A stretch of DNA of 64,000 nt, from the NCBI GenBank assembly GCA_047606545.1, contig JASGEI010000003.1, positions 12,139 to 76,138 on the forward strand, given 5' to 3'. Made by a program: the position numbers and the translations under genes. The DNA comes from JASGDC01 sp047606545. Lineage in GTDB: Bacteria; Actinomycetota; Actinomycetes; Actinomycetales; Micrococcaceae. Every line of letters begins with the position of its first letter. Position 1 is the stretch's first letter. Under the pieces are notes generated by a model that saw only the letters and a list, made by a program, of their open reading frames with translations, was not told the origin of the DNA and made no database searches. This document shows positions 1 through 8,740 of the stretch, piece after piece.

Positions 1-1273
1 AGTCATGCTTTGGATACTCCAAGTCTTTATCGCCAATGTAAACCTGACGTGGACGACCAATCTTAGTCTCTTTGTCAGCTACCATCTCTGCCCATTGTGC
101 AACCCAACCAGGCATACGACCAACAGCGAATAAAATTGTGAAATAGTGCTCTGGGAAACCCATTGATTGATAGATTAATCCTGAGTAGAAATCAACATTC
201 GGATATAGCTTACGTGACTTGAAGTAGTCATCCTCTAGTGCAGTAGCTTCTAATTCTTGTGCTAATTCAAGTAATTCATCTTTAGTTTCTGACTTGCCTA
301 AAACAGTGTCAGCTGTGCGCTTAACGATTTTTGCACGTGGATCGTAGTTTTTATAGACGCGGTGTCCAAAGCCCATCAACTTAACACCTTCTTCTTTATT
401 TTTAACTTTAGTCAAAAACTCATCAATTGAATCACCAGAATTATGAATTTGGTGCAACATTGAAAGTACTGCTTCGTTAGCACCCCCATGCAATGGGCCA
501 TAGAGTGCATTAATTCCAGCAGAGATAGAAGCAAATAGGTTAGCTTCTGCAGAGCCAACTAGCCTTACAGTAGAAGTTGAACAGTTTTGTTCATGGTCTG
601 CATGCAATAGTAACAATGTGTCTAGAGCTTTAACCTTGTCAGCATCTAACTCTTCTTCACTGCCGAAACACATATTATAGAAGTTTTCAGTGAAAGTGTC
701 ATAAGGAGTATCGCTAATTGGTTTTTCGCCTTTAATATGGCGCAAAATCCTAGCTGCTAACACTGGAACTTGAGCTAATAATGCAATAGCAATATCTCTT
801 AAATCTTTTCCATCTCGGGCATTTGCTTTTTCGCCATAATGAGTAGCCAAAACTGAAACAGCAGCAGAAAGCATTGGCATTGGGTGGCTTTCTTCAGGCA
901 TTGCATCAAAGAATGAATCTAATTCTTCAGGAATGTGCATTTGCTTAACTACAGCCGCTTCAAACTCTTCTCGTTCTTTTTTGTTAGGTAACTTTCCAGT
1001 AACTAGTAAGTATGAAACCTCAATGTAGTCTGAATTTTCGGCTAGTTGTTCAATAGGATAACCACGGTACTGTAAAATTCCTTTATCGCCATCAATAAAA
1101 GTAACTGAAGATTTACAAGAAGCAGTGTTCATAAAACCAACATCATAAGTAATTGAACCAGTTTGTTTTAACAATGGTCCAATATTAATGCCGGAAGATC
1201 CTTTAGTTGCTTCTTCGATAGGAAATTCTAATTCATTACCATCAATGTTTAATTTTGCTGTTTTGTTAGCCAC
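1..1273 (-). CDS. gltA: Citrate synthase (3' end beyond window)
   Basis: Condenses oxaloacetate and acetyl-CoA to citrate, the entry step of the TCA cycle or of 2-oxoglutarate/glutamate synthesis. The minus strand is open for 424 codons from a GTG at 1273 that follows the ribosome site GGAGGTCGC. Catalytic residues of the hexameric type II family are visible: His262 in HGGANEAV, His304 in GFGHRVYKNYDPRA and Asp361 in PNVDFYSG, within two residues of their positions in the E. coli enzyme (H264, H305, D362). By family length only a few C-terminal residues and the stop codon are missing. Upstream it is separated from dapC by about 55 bp with its own likely promoter (AT-rich TATATT near 1300). 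Identification is very secure. Confidence 0.96.
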   Translation of the reverse strand, partial: MANKTAKLNIDGNELEFPIEEATKGSSGINIGPLLKQTGSITYDVGFMNTASCKSSVTFIDGDKGILQYRGYPIEQLAENSDYIEVSYLLVTGKLPNKKEREEFEAAVVKQMHIPEELDSFFDAMPEESHPMPMLSAAVSVLATHYGEKANARDGKDLRDIAIALLAQVPVLAARILRHIKGEKPISDTPYDTFTENFYNMCFGSEEELDADKVKALDTLLLLHADHEQNCSTSTVRLVGSAEANLFASISAGINALYGPLHGGANEAVLSMLHQIHNSGDSIDEFLTKVKNKEEGVKLMGFGHRVYKNYDPRAKIVKRTADTVLGKSETKDELLELAQELEATALEDDYFKSRKLYPNVDFYSGLIYQSMGFPEHYFTILFAVGRMPGWVAQWAEMVADKETKIGRPRQVYIGDKDLEYPKHD

Positions 1274-1327
1274 GCGACCTCCTCATTGAAATGCCAATAT
1301 ACTAAATACAGGATAACAGGTTAGATG

Positions 1328-2446
1328 TTATTCTGTGTAATAAGTAGTTAGGCGTTTAGCTGCTTGTTTAATTTTATCTGTTTGTTCAGTTATAGCGATA
1401 CGTACGTATTCACTCTTACCAGTACCATAGAAAACTCCTGGTCCAGCAATAATTCCTAGCTTAGCAAAATCACCTAGAGTGTCCCAGCAATCTTCGCCCT
1501 TAGTAGCCCATAGGTATAACCCTGCATCAGAATCTTTAATTTTAAAACCAGAATTTTCTAATGCATCTTTTAGGATAGTGCGACGTTCACGATAAATATC
1601 TTTTTGTCTTTGTACATGCTTATCATCACCTAGCGCAGTAATAATCGCATATTGGATTGGTGTAGGTACAATCATGCCAGCATGTTTACGGGTATTGATT
1701 AGATTAGCTATTAATTCTGAATCTCCAGCTACGAATGAAGTTCGGTATCCTGCTAGGTTAGATTGCTTTGATAAAGAATATACACAGAGCAGATTTTTAT
1801 GGGATTCTCCAGCAATTTCTGGATCTAATAAGCATGGGATGATTTTATCTTCCCATTCATTCCAACCAAGCTCTGCATAACATTCGTCAGAGGCCACGAT
1901 TGCATCATTCTTCCGAGCCCAATCAACAACTTCATGGATTTCCTCGTGGGTTAGAACTTTACCATTTGGGTTACCTGGTGAGTTTAGCCAGATTAGTTTA
2001 GTATTTTTAGGATAATCGGAAATTGAATCAGCGGCAAAACCTTTACAACCAGCAATTTGAGCTCCAATATCATAAGTTGGGTAAGCTTCTGCTGGATAAA
2101 TAACTACATCGTTTTTTTTAAGCCCAAGTAGCGTAGGCAACCAAGCAATAAACTCTTTCGAGCCTATGGTAGGCATAATATCTTGTGGATCAAGATTCGA
2201 AACATTTCGTCGACGAGCAAACCATGCAGATATTGCTTCGCGAAGTTCTTGCATGCCGTGGGTAGTTGGGTAGCCATGAGCATCGGTGTGGTTAGCTAAT
2301 GCTTCTTGGATTAATTTTGGAGTTGGGTCTACTGGAGTGCCAATAGATAGATTGATTACACCGTCAGGATGTTCTTTTGCTTGTTTTTGATAGGGTGCGA
2401 GAGTTTCCCAGGGGTAGTCAGGCAACTGTAAACCGAAATTTGTCAT
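1328..2446 (-). CDS. dapC: Succinyldiaminopimelate transaminase
   Basis: PLP-dependent fold-type I aminotransferase of 372 residues. It resembles the actinobacterial DapC branch, which makes N-succinyl-LL-diaminopimelate in lysine and peptidoglycan synthesis. Visible motifs are SPGNPNG (Asn160), SDECY (Asp187, PLP ring contact), YSLSKQSN with the Schiff-base Lys227, and Arg235 for substrate carboxylate. It starts 5 bp after the ferredoxin stop, and the pair fdxA-dapC next to typA is a recurrent actinobacterial arrangement. dapA, dapB and dapF occur 14-30 kb away in the same window, which supports the pathway assignment. Family-level substrate specificity (DapC versus another aspartate-type aminotransferase) is inferred from context and similarity. 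Confidence 0.9.
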   Translation of the reverse strand: MTNFGLQLPDYPWETLAPYQKQAKEHPDGVINLSIGTPVDPTPKLIQEALANHTDAHGYPTTHGMQELREAISAWFARRRNVSNLDPQDIMPTIGSKEFIAWLPTLLGLKKNDVVIYPAEAYPTYDIGAQIAGCKGFAADSISDYPKNTKLIWLNSPGNPNGKVLTHEEIHEVVDWARKNDAIVASDECYAELGWNEWEDKIIPCLLDPEIAGESHKNLLCVYSLSKQSNLAGYRTSFVAGDSELIANLINTRKHAGMIVPTPIQYAIITALGDDKHVQRQKDIYRERRTILKDALENSGFKIKDSDAGLYLWATKGEDCWDTLGDFAKLGIIAGPGVFYGTGKSEYVRIAITEQTDKIKQAAKRLTTYYTE

Positions 2447-2451
2447 TTAAA

Positions 2452-2775
2452 CTAGTCCTGATTTTGAGGTGGAAGGGCTGTTACAAGTGGATGGTCTATG
2501 CCCATATTGCCAAGCTTTGCAGCACCGCCAGGGGAGCCAATTTCTTCGAAGAAATCGACATTTACATTGTAATAATCTGCCCACTGTTCTGGAACATCGT
2601 CTTCGTAATAGATTGCTTCTACTGGGCATACTGGTTCACAAGCGCCACAATCGACACATTCTTCAGGATGAATGTATAACGAACGTTCACCTTCGTAGAT
2701 ACAGTCTACGGGACACTCCTCAATGCAGGCTAAATCTTTTACGTCTACACAAGGTTGAGCAATGATATAAGTCAT
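2452..2775 (-). CDS. fdxA: 7Fe ferredoxin (3Fe-4S plus 4Fe-4S)
   Basis: Small acidic electron carrier, 107 residues. The cysteine pattern is that of seven-iron ferredoxins such as Azotobacter FdI. Cys9, Cys17 and Cys50 would hold the 3Fe-4S cluster. Cys21, Cys40, Cys43 and Cys46 would hold the 4Fe-4S cluster, and Cys25 matches the free cysteine of that family. The motif ECVDCGACEPVCPVEAIY is intact. It is followed by dapC after 5 bp, so both are probably cotranscribed. The redox partner cannot be told from sequence. Confidence 0.95.
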   Translation of the reverse strand: MTYIIAQPCVDVKDLACIEECPVDCIYEGERSLYIHPEECVDCGACEPVCPVEAIYYEDDVPEQWADYYNVNVDFFEEIGSPGGAAKLGNMGIDHPLVTALPPQNQD

Positions 2776-2779
2776 AACT

Positions 2780-3184
2780 TTATTTTAAACCTTCTAATGG
2801 ATTTGGGTAAACCTGTTTTCGGTGTTGTTTAGGTTTTTGTTTTCTAATGAATAAAAAAGAAATAAAAATACAGATTGGTAGACCAAAAATCCAAAAATAG
2901 GATTGTAGGTCACCGGGAATAACAGTGGAGTCTCCTGGGAAAAATAGTATAAGCAAAGTAGCAACTATCATTGCAAGTCCCATAAGTAAGAAACTCTTAA
3001 TACTCTCTGTTGTATTATGCCACCATACTAGTGTAGCTATTACGAACACAAAACTAAGAAGTAATCCAACTGGAATGGGATAAATCATTGCTATATGAGT
3101 AGCAGTTCCCAAAAATCCAGCAAGTAGTCCTAAGAATAAACTTAAGAAAACTTCTAGAAACTTCTCAGTTTTGTTTTTTTGCAT
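2780..3184 (-). CDS. Small integral membrane protein between typA and fdxA
   Basis: Hypothetical protein of 134 residues with about four hydrophobic segments (roughly residues 10-33, 38-54, 63-82 and 95-113) and a basic, Lys/Arg-rich C-terminal tail that should lie in the cytoplasm. Its start codon overlaps the typA stop (shared bases near 3184), so it is translationally coupled to typA, and the ferredoxin starts only 4 bp after its end. Uncharacterised membrane proteins occur at this place in other actinobacteria. I do not recognise a function and assign none. Its reality is supported by length, the overlaps and membrane-protein composition. Confidence 0.8.
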   Translation of the reverse strand: MQKNKTEKFLEVFLSLFLGLLAGFLGTATHIAMIYPIPVGLLLSFVFVIATLVWWHNTTESIKSFLLMGLAMIVATLLILFFPGDSTVIPGDLQSYFWIFGLPICIFISFLFIRKQKPKQHRKQVYPNPLEGLK

Positions 3185-5097
3185 TATTTTGCTCGTTTGT
3201 TCTTTGCAGCTGCGCGCTTACGTAGGTTTGGATCAAGCTCAACTTTACGAATACGAATATTTTCCGGGGTAATCTCAACACATTCGTCTTCGCGAGCAAA
3301 TTCTAGACTCTCCTCTAATGAAAGTTTCTTTGGCGGAGTTAAACGCTCTAGTTCATCGCCAGTCGAAGAACGCATATTAGTAAGTTTCTTTTCACGCACA
3401 ATGTTGATATCCATGTCATCAGAACGGTTACCTTCACCTACGACCATACCTTCATATACTTCTTGAGTCGGCTCCACAAAGAAAGTACCGCGATCGGCAA
3501 GGTTGATAAGTGCGTATGGTGTAACTACACCAGCTCGATCAGAAATCAGTGAACCTGAAGTACGAGTAGTAATTGGCCCGAACCATGGCTCATATCCTGC
3601 TGAAATTGCGTTAGCGATACCAGTACCACGAGTTTCAGTCAAGAATGATGTGCGGAAACCAATTAATCCACGAGCTGGAACGATAAATTCCATCCGTACC
3701 CAGCCAGAGCCATGGTTAGACATAGTTTCCATGCGACCTTTACGAGCAGCAAGTAACTGAGTAACTGAACCTAAGAACTCTTCTGGTACGTCAATAGTCA
3801 TGTGCTCGATTGGCTCATGTCTTTTGCCGCCAATTTCTTTGGTAACTACCTGTGGTTTACCGACAGTTAATTCATAACCTTCGCGACGCATTTGCTCTAC
3901 TAAAATTGCCAGAGCTAACTCACCACGACCTTGAACTTCCCAGGCATCTGGGCGGTCAGTAGGGAGCACTTTAATGGAGACGTTACCGATAAGTTCACGA
4001 TCTAGACGGTCCTTTACTTGACGTGCAGTAACCTTAGCACCTTTAACTTTCCCAGCTAGTGGTGAAGTGTTGATACCAACTGTCATTGAGATTGCAGGAT
4101 CATCAACTTTAATAAGCGGTAGCGGTTGCGGATTTTCTGGATCAGTAAGTGTTTCACCAATAGTGATATCTTCGATACCTGCAACTGCCACAATATCGCC
4201 TGGTCCAGCTTCTTTCGCTGGTACACGGTCAAGAGCTTTTGTCATTAATAATTCAGAAATACGAACATTTTTCATTTCACCATTTTGACGTGCCCAAGCA
4301 ACGGTTTGTCCCTTTTTCAAAGTACCTTGATGAATGCGCAATAAAGCTAGACGACCCAGGAATGGTGAAGCATCAAGGTTAGTTACATGAGCTTGTAATA
4401 CAGCATCTGGGTTATAAGTAGGTGCGGGGATATGTTCTAGAATTGCCTCAAATAGTGGTTCTAAATCACCATTCTCAGGTTCAGTACCGTCAGCTGGTTG
4501 TTCCAAAGAAGCTTTACCGGCACGAGCAGCAGCAAATACCACTGGCACATCTAGTACTGCGTCAAGATCTAAATCTGGAACTTCATCTGCTAGGTCACCT
4601 GCAAGACCTAACAATAGGTCTTGGGAGTCAGAAACGACATCATCAATACGTGCATCTTGGCGGTCAGTTTTATTTACTACCAAAATCACTGGAAGTTTTG
4701 CAGCTAAAGCTTTACGTAATACGAAGCGAGTTTGTGGAAGGGGGCCTTCAGAAGAGTCAACAAGTAGCACTACGCCATCAACCATTGATAGACCACGTTC
4801 CACTTCACCGCCAAAGTCAGCGTGTCCTGGAGTGTCGATAACGTTGATGGTTACTGTTTCGCCTTTTGCTGCTGGTCCAGAATAAGCAACAGCTGTATTT
4901 TTGGCTAGAATAGTAATCCCTTTTTCGCGTTCTAATTCACCTGAATCCATAACTCGGTCATCGACTTCTCCGTGCTCGGAAAATGAATTAGTTTGCTTCA
5001 ACATAGCATCCACCAAAGTAGTTTTACCATGGTCTACGTGGGCTACGATTGCTACGTTTCTTAAGTCTTTTCTTTGTGCTGTATTTTCTGCGCTCAT
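3184..5097 (-). CDS. typA: Ribosome-associated GTPase TypA/BipA
   Basis: Translational GTPase of 637 residues, related to EF-G and LepA, which binds the 70S ribosome and helps large-subunit assembly and growth under stress. G-domain motifs are present: AHVDHGKTTLVD (P-loop), the switch II DTPGHADFGGEVER and NKTDRQDA. The C-terminal half contains GRGELALAILVEQMRREGYEL and GLIGFRTSFLTETRGTG, both diagnostic of TypA, and a basic tail (RKRAAAKNKRAK). It begins with ATG at 5097 and no strong Shine-Dalgarno stands close to it. It heads the typA - membrane protein - fdxA - dapC run and is divergent from the alcohol dehydrogenase. Confidence 0.97.
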   Translation of the reverse strand: MSAENTAQRKDLRNVAIVAHVDHGKTTLVDAMLKQTNSFSEHGEVDDRVMDSGELEREKGITILAKNTAVAYSGPAAKGETVTINVIDTPGHADFGGEVERGLSMVDGVVLLVDSSEGPLPQTRFVLRKALAAKLPVILVVNKTDRQDARIDDVVSDSQDLLLGLAGDLADEVPDLDLDAVLDVPVVFAAARAGKASLEQPADGTEPENGDLEPLFEAILEHIPAPTYNPDAVLQAHVTNLDASPFLGRLALLRIHQGTLKKGQTVAWARQNGEMKNVRISELLMTKALDRVPAKEAGPGDIVAVAGIEDITIGETLTDPENPQPLPLIKVDDPAISMTVGINTSPLAGKVKGAKVTARQVKDRLDRELIGNVSIKVLPTDRPDAWEVQGRGELALAILVEQMRREGYELTVGKPQVVTKEIGGKRHEPIEHMTIDVPEEFLGSVTQLLAARKGRMETMSNHGSGWVRMEFIVPARGLIGFRTSFLTETRGTGIANAISAGYEPWFGPITTRTSGSLISDRAGVVTPYALINLADRGTFFVEPTQEVYEGMVVGEGNRSDDMDINIVREKKLTNMRSSTGDELERLTPPKKLSLEESLEFAREDECVEITPENIRIRKVELDPNLRKRAAAKNKRAK

Positions 5098-5268
5098 ATA
5101 TAAAGTAAAATTTCCTAATTAGATTAACGCCTGAAAGGCAAGATAGTATCTGTGTTATTCTACCGCAATTAAACCTTAAAAGTAATTCTTATAACTAATT
5201 ATTTGTCTCACTTAATTGTTGTTACATAGCTTTGACGGTAAAGTTCTAAGTAGATATTTTAATTACTT

Positions 5269-5274
5269 AGGAGA
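5269..5274 (+). promoter_or_regulatory. Ribosome-binding site that fixes the adh start
   Basis: AGGAGA stands 4 bases before a GTG at 5279. An in-frame TTG at 5216 has no such site and would add 21 residues not typical of the family. Confidence 0.75.
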
Positions 5275-5278
5275 TTTT

Positions 5279-6322
5279 GTGGCTAGAGCTTATGTAATGA
5301 CAAGCCCAACTGGTAAATTCACCTCAATGACTATTGAGCGTCGCGAAGTAGAATCAGATGACGTAGCAATTGATATTGAATACTGTGGTCTGTGCCATTC
5401 AGACGTGCATACAGTGCGCAGTGAATGGGGTAAGTGTAATTATCCAATGGCGCCGGGACACGAAATTGTCGGTACTGTACGAGAAGTTGGTAAAAACGTT
5501 ACGGATTTTAAATCCGGTGACAAAGTTGGCGTTGGCTGTATGGTTGATGCTTGCCGTAAATGTTCTTATTGTAAAGAGGGACGCCAGCAATTTTGTGAAA
5601 AGGGGTCAGTAGGAACTTATGATAAAAAAGATTACTGGCACAATGATGAAATTACTCAAGGCGGTTATACATCAGATATTGTGGTGCATCAAGATTTTGT
5701 GTTACGAATTCCAAAAGGAATGGACTTAGCAAGTGCAGCACCATTATTGTGTGCAGGTATTACCACATATTCTCCGCTAAACCATTGGAATGTAGGTCCA
5801 GATAGTAAGGTTGCAGTTGCCGGTCTTGGCGGGTTAGGACACATGGCGGTTAAGATTGCTCATGCTATGGGCGCTGAAGTAACTGTATTTACTAGGACGG
5901 ATGCAAAAGCCGAAGATGCAAAGAAGCTTGGCGCTGATAAGGTAATCATCTCTTCTGATAAAGAGCAAATGAAAGCCGCTACTTGCACCTTTGACTTAAT
6001 CATAGATGCAGTTTCAGCAACTCACGACTTAAATCCTTACCTAAATGCATTAGCTGTTGAAGGTACTTTGGTGTTATTAGGTATTCCAGAAACTCCACAC
6101 CCAAATATCGCACATCGTTTGTTACTTGGTAAGCGCGCTAGTTTGTCTGCTTCACCAATTGGTGGTATTAAAGAAACTCAGGAAATGCTAGATTTTTGTG
6201 CAGAGCACAACATAGCAGCTGACATCGAAATGGTTAATGCTGAACAATTAGACGAAGCTTATGAACGTATGGTAGCTGGTGATGTTAGATACCGTTTCGT
6301 ATTAGATAGTTCTACACTTTAA
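5279..6322 (+). CDS. Zinc-dependent alcohol dehydrogenase (YahK/CAD type)
   Basis: Medium-chain NAD(P)-dependent alcohol/aldehyde oxidoreductase, 347 residues from the GTG chosen by its ribosome site. The catalytic-zinc region (CGLCHSDVH, GHEIVGTV) and the structural-zinc cysteines (CRKCSYCKEGRQQFC) are complete. The Rossmann motif is GLGGLGHMAVKIAHAMGA, followed by VFTRTDAKAEDAKKLGAD. Arg and Thr rather than Asp after the second strand suggest NADPH preference, as in cinnamyl-alcohol dehydrogenase-like aldehyde reductases. Its role is probably aldehyde detoxification or fermentation, but the physiological substrate is unknown. A HIT protein follows after 12 bp, so the two may share a transcript. 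Confidence 0.93.
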   Translation: MARAYVMTSPTGKFTSMTIERREVESDDVAIDIEYCGLCHSDVHTVRSEWGKCNYPMAPGHEIVGTVREVGKNVTDFKSGDKVGVGCMVDACRKCSYCKEGRQQFCEKGSVGTYDKKDYWHNDEITQGGYTSDIVVHQDFVLRIPKGMDLASAAPLLCAGITTYSPLNHWNVGPDSKVAVAGLGGLGHMAVKIAHAMGAEVTVFTRTDAKAEDAKKLGADKVIISSDKEQMKAATCTFDLIIDAVSATHDLNPYLNALAVEGTLVLLGIPETPHPNIAHRLLLGKRASLSASPIGGIKETQEMLDFCAEHNIAADIEMVNAEQLDEAYERMVAGDVRYRFVLDSSTL

Positions 6323-6334
6323 AGGATAGGGAAG

Positions 6335-6730
6335 ATGGCGACATTATTTACTAAAATTATTAATGGTGAAATTCCTGGACACTTTATCTACAAAGACGAT
6401 ATTTGTGTAGCGTTTTTAACCATTGAGCCACAGACTGACGGACATGCAATGGTGGTACCTCGTGAAGAAGTTAATCACTGGACTGATTTAGATGAAAACA
6501 CAATGCATCATTTGATGGATGTAGCACAAAAAATCGGTAATGCGCAAAAAGAAATATGGAAACCAACTCGTATTGGCCTTATGATTGAGGGCTACGGAGT
6601 GCCACATGTGCACCTTCATGTTTGGCCGACTTGGTCACCAGCTGATTTCGATGCAAACAATATCGATAAAGACCCAGACTTTGACCAAATTAAAGAAAAT
6701 GCTGACAAGCTAACTAAAGCTTTGCAGTAA
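6335..6730 (+). CDS. HIT-family nucleotide hydrolase
   Basis: Histidine-triad protein of 131 residues. The active-site motif HVHLHVWP near residue 92 is the H-x-H-x-H signature of nucleotidyl hydrolases and transferases, and the N-terminal GEIPGHFIYKDD is typical of the HINT-like branch that cleaves AMP-linked phosphoramidates or dinucleotides. It is 12 bp downstream of the alcohol dehydrogenase and preceded by GATAGGGAAG as ribosome site. It is one of two HIT proteins in the window; the other, beside thrS, belongs to the Ap4A-phosphorylase-like branch. The exact substrate is not predictable. Confidence 0.93.
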   Translation: MATLFTKIINGEIPGHFIYKDDICVAFLTIEPQTDGHAMVVPREEVNHWTDLDENTMHHLMDVAQKIGNAQKEIWKPTRIGLMIEGYGVPHVHLHVWPTWSPADFDANNIDKDPDFDQIKENADKLTKALQ

Positions 6731-6752
6731 AAATAGGGTATAAACACTAATC

Positions 6753-6810
6753 GGACCTTGTTCTTGCATATGGACCCGATTTTTAAGGTCCATATGCAAG
6801 AACAAGGTCC
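6753..6810. terminator. 24-bp perfect hairpin between convergent genes (H1)
   Basis: Arms 6753-6776 and 6787-6810 are exact complements around a 10-nt AT-rich loop. TTTTT follows the right arm, so it can end the plus-strand HIT transcript; nagA reads in from the other side. The stem is much longer than an ordinary intrinsic terminator and shares its loop-proximal core (ATGGACC / GGTCC) with the hairpin at 56111-56176. Confidence 0.7.
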
Positions 6811-6831
6811 TTTTTAAATTTGTTTTAAAGA

Positions 6832-8010
6832 CTAAGCTTTAATGTCTACTTCTTTGCCACGACGAATTACTTGTTTTAGTTCTAGGTATTTATCCAGCAC
6901 CACAATATCCGCATATGCATCAGCACTCAAAGTACCTATTTTGCGTTCTAACTTACGAGATTGCTCGATAATACGTGCTGGAACTGCAGTCGCACTTAGA
7001 ATTAGTTCTTCAAGCGCCATGCCATTTTTAACATTAAGTTGAATTTGTGAATGCAAGGTAGAAGTACCACCAGCAATTGCACCATCTCGCTTTAGCCGAG
7101 CCACTGAATCTTTAACAATTACATCTTGTGGACCAAGTTTATATTCACCATCTTTAAGTCCAGCAGCGGCCATAGCATCTGTAATTAGTGCAATATTTTC
7201 AGCACCTACAGAATCAAACATTGCTTTGATTACAGTTAAGTTAATATGTGTACCGTCAGCAATTAGTTCCAATACCATCTCGCCTTTGCTGGCTTTTGAC
7301 ATACAAGGTGGAATCGGACCTGGATCACGGTGGTTAATTGGTGGCATAGCATTAAAAGTATGCGTAGTAGTTGGTATGCTATCGGTATTTGCATACGCTT
7401 TAGCAATAGTTTCAAGTGAAGTAATGGCATCATCAACTTCAGTGCTAGTATGACCAAGGCTTGGAGTTACATCATTTTTAATTAGATGTTTTACTAAGTC
7501 ATGTGCTCCTTTTTTTTCTGGAGCATAAGTCATTGTGTTTAAATAACCTTTACTAACTTTAACCATTTCATCAACCAGTTCCATGTCTGGTTCGATGATA
7601 TAGCGTGGGTCCTGAGCACCACATTTATCAATTGAGATAAATGGACCCTCTAGATGGGTACCTTCAATAAGTCCTTCTTCTGCCAATTTTGCCATTGTGG
7701 CAAGAGTGGAAAGTAGAGTTTCTTTATCTGCTGTAACTGTACTAGCTTGTATGGAAGTACTACCACTTCGATGATGGAAGTCAATTGCTTTACGGGAAGC
7801 TTCTTCATTCCCAGAAGGGAAGTCACCACCGTAACCACCGTGGTTATGGATATCTACAAAACCAGGCACTATATAGCCATCAACTTTTTCAGCTTCACCT
7901 TTGAATTCTGATTTTGGTTGTAAGGAGACGATATGGTCGTCTTTGTAAGTTACTACATAATTTTCTAGTGTTTTTCCATCTGTAATTATGGTTCCGTGTA
8001 GACTTTTCAT
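6832..8010 (-). CDS. nagA: N-acetylglucosamine-6-phosphate deacetylase
   Basis: Amidohydrolase of 392 residues that removes acetate from GlcNAc-6-phosphate, giving glucosamine-6-phosphate for NagB (encoded at 15388) during amino-sugar catabolism or cell-wall recycling. Metal and catalytic motifs are present: GFVDIHNHGGYGGDF (His55, His57), the metal-binding Glu in THLEGPFIS, a His in LGHTSTEVDD, a His in TTTHTFNAMPP, and the catalytic Asp in ALITDAMAAAG. No sugar phosphotransferase genes are nearby, so the source of substrate is not visible here. nucS lies immediately upstream with 8 bp between the genes, so nucS and nagA are likely one transcript. Confidence 0.95.
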   Translation of the reverse strand: MKSLHGTIITDGKTLENYVVTYKDDHIVSLQPKSEFKGEAEKVDGYIVPGFVDIHNHGGYGGDFPSGNEEASRKAIDFHHRSGSTSIQASTVTADKETLLSTLATMAKLAEEGLIEGTHLEGPFISIDKCGAQDPRYIIEPDMELVDEMVKVSKGYLNTMTYAPEKKGAHDLVKHLIKNDVTPSLGHTSTEVDDAITSLETIAKAYANTDSIPTTTHTFNAMPPINHRDPGPIPPCMSKASKGEMVLELIADGTHINLTVIKAMFDSVGAENIALITDAMAAAGLKDGEYKLGPQDVIVKDSVARLKRDGAIAGGTSTLHSQIQLNVKNGMALEELILSATAVPARIIEQSRKLERKIGTLSADAYADIVVLDKYLELKQVIRRGKEVDIKA

Positions 8011-8018
8011 TTGTGTTC

Positions 8019-8708
8019 CTAAAATAGTCGACTTTGTGAATCATCAATGCCTCTAAGGGCATCGTAATCCAAGGTCACGCAAGTAAAGCCTCGATCTTCA
8101 GCTAAGGTTCTAGCTTGCTTGCTAATTTGTTGTGCTGCAAAAATGCCGTGTACTGGTTTAAGTATGGGATCTCGATTCAGTAGTTCAACGTAACGGGTAA
8201 GTTGTTCTACTCCATCAATGCCACCACGACGTTTGATTTCAATTGCCACGTGTTCGTTATTATCGTCTTTAGCTAGAAGATCTACTGGCCCAATAGCAGT
8301 AGGGTATTCTCTACGAATTAATTTATATCCAGATCCCAAAGTCTCAATATGCTCTGCAAGCAGTTTTTGTAAGTCTGCTTCAACTCCATCTTTAACTAGA
8401 CCCGGATCTAAGCCCAAGTCATATTCACTATTATGAATAATCTCATAGAGCTCAATTTCAAGATGATCGTCAGTTTTACGATGCTGTACTCGCCAAACTT
8501 CGACAGCTTTACTCTCAGTATCTTTTGGTTTTTGGATATGCAAAGTAGCAGGAGGGCTCATCCAATTCAATGGTTTATAAGAACCCCCATCTGAGTGAAT
8601 TAACACTGAACCATCAGCTTTGACGATTAATAATCGAATAGCTTCTGGTAGGTGGGCACGTAATCTACCAAAGTAATCTACTGCGCAACGTGCGACAACT
8701 AATCTCAT
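8019..8708 (-). CDS. nucS: Mismatch-specific endonuclease NucS/EndoMS
   Basis: PD-(D/E)XK nuclease of 229 residues that cuts both strands at mismatches. In actinobacteria it replaces MutS/MutL mismatch repair and works with the sliding clamp. The N-terminal DNA-binding half is followed by the catalytic core: Asp143 in GPVDLLA, Glu157 and Lys159 in AIEIKRRG, and Gln169 in GVEQLTRY. The last residues, QSRLF, look like the C-terminal clamp-binding peptide of the family. A TAGAAT box at 8715-8720 sits 6 bases before ATG with no Shine-Dalgarno, so its mRNA may be leaderless. Confidence 0.96.
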   Translation of the reverse strand: MRLVVARCAVDYFGRLRAHLPEAIRLLIVKADGSVLIHSDGGSYKPLNWMSPPATLHIQKPKDTESKAVEVWRVQHRKTDDHLEIELYEIIHNSEYDLGLDPGLVKDGVEADLQKLLAEHIETLGSGYKLIRREYPTAIGPVDLLAKDDNNEHVAIEIKRRGGIDGVEQLTRYVELLNRDPILKPVHGIFAAQQISKQARTLAEDRGFTCVTLDYDALRGIDDSQSRLF

Positions 8709-8740
8709 AGACCCATTCTACTATCTAAAGTTCAGTTAAA
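8709..8740. promoter_or_regulatory. Compact divergent promoter region nucS / hydrolase
   Basis: Only 32 bp separate two divergent start codons. The minus-strand TAGAAT (8715-8720) lies 6 bases from the nucS ATG. On the plus strand TAAAGT (8726-8731) is a weaker candidate 9 bases from the hydrolase ATG. The -35 regions must lie inside the opposite gene. Confidence 0.5.

Noticed and set aside
2452..2775. Coding frames on the plus strand opposite the ferredoxin
   Set aside because: They are mirror frames of the real gene; the cysteine pattern proves the minus strand.
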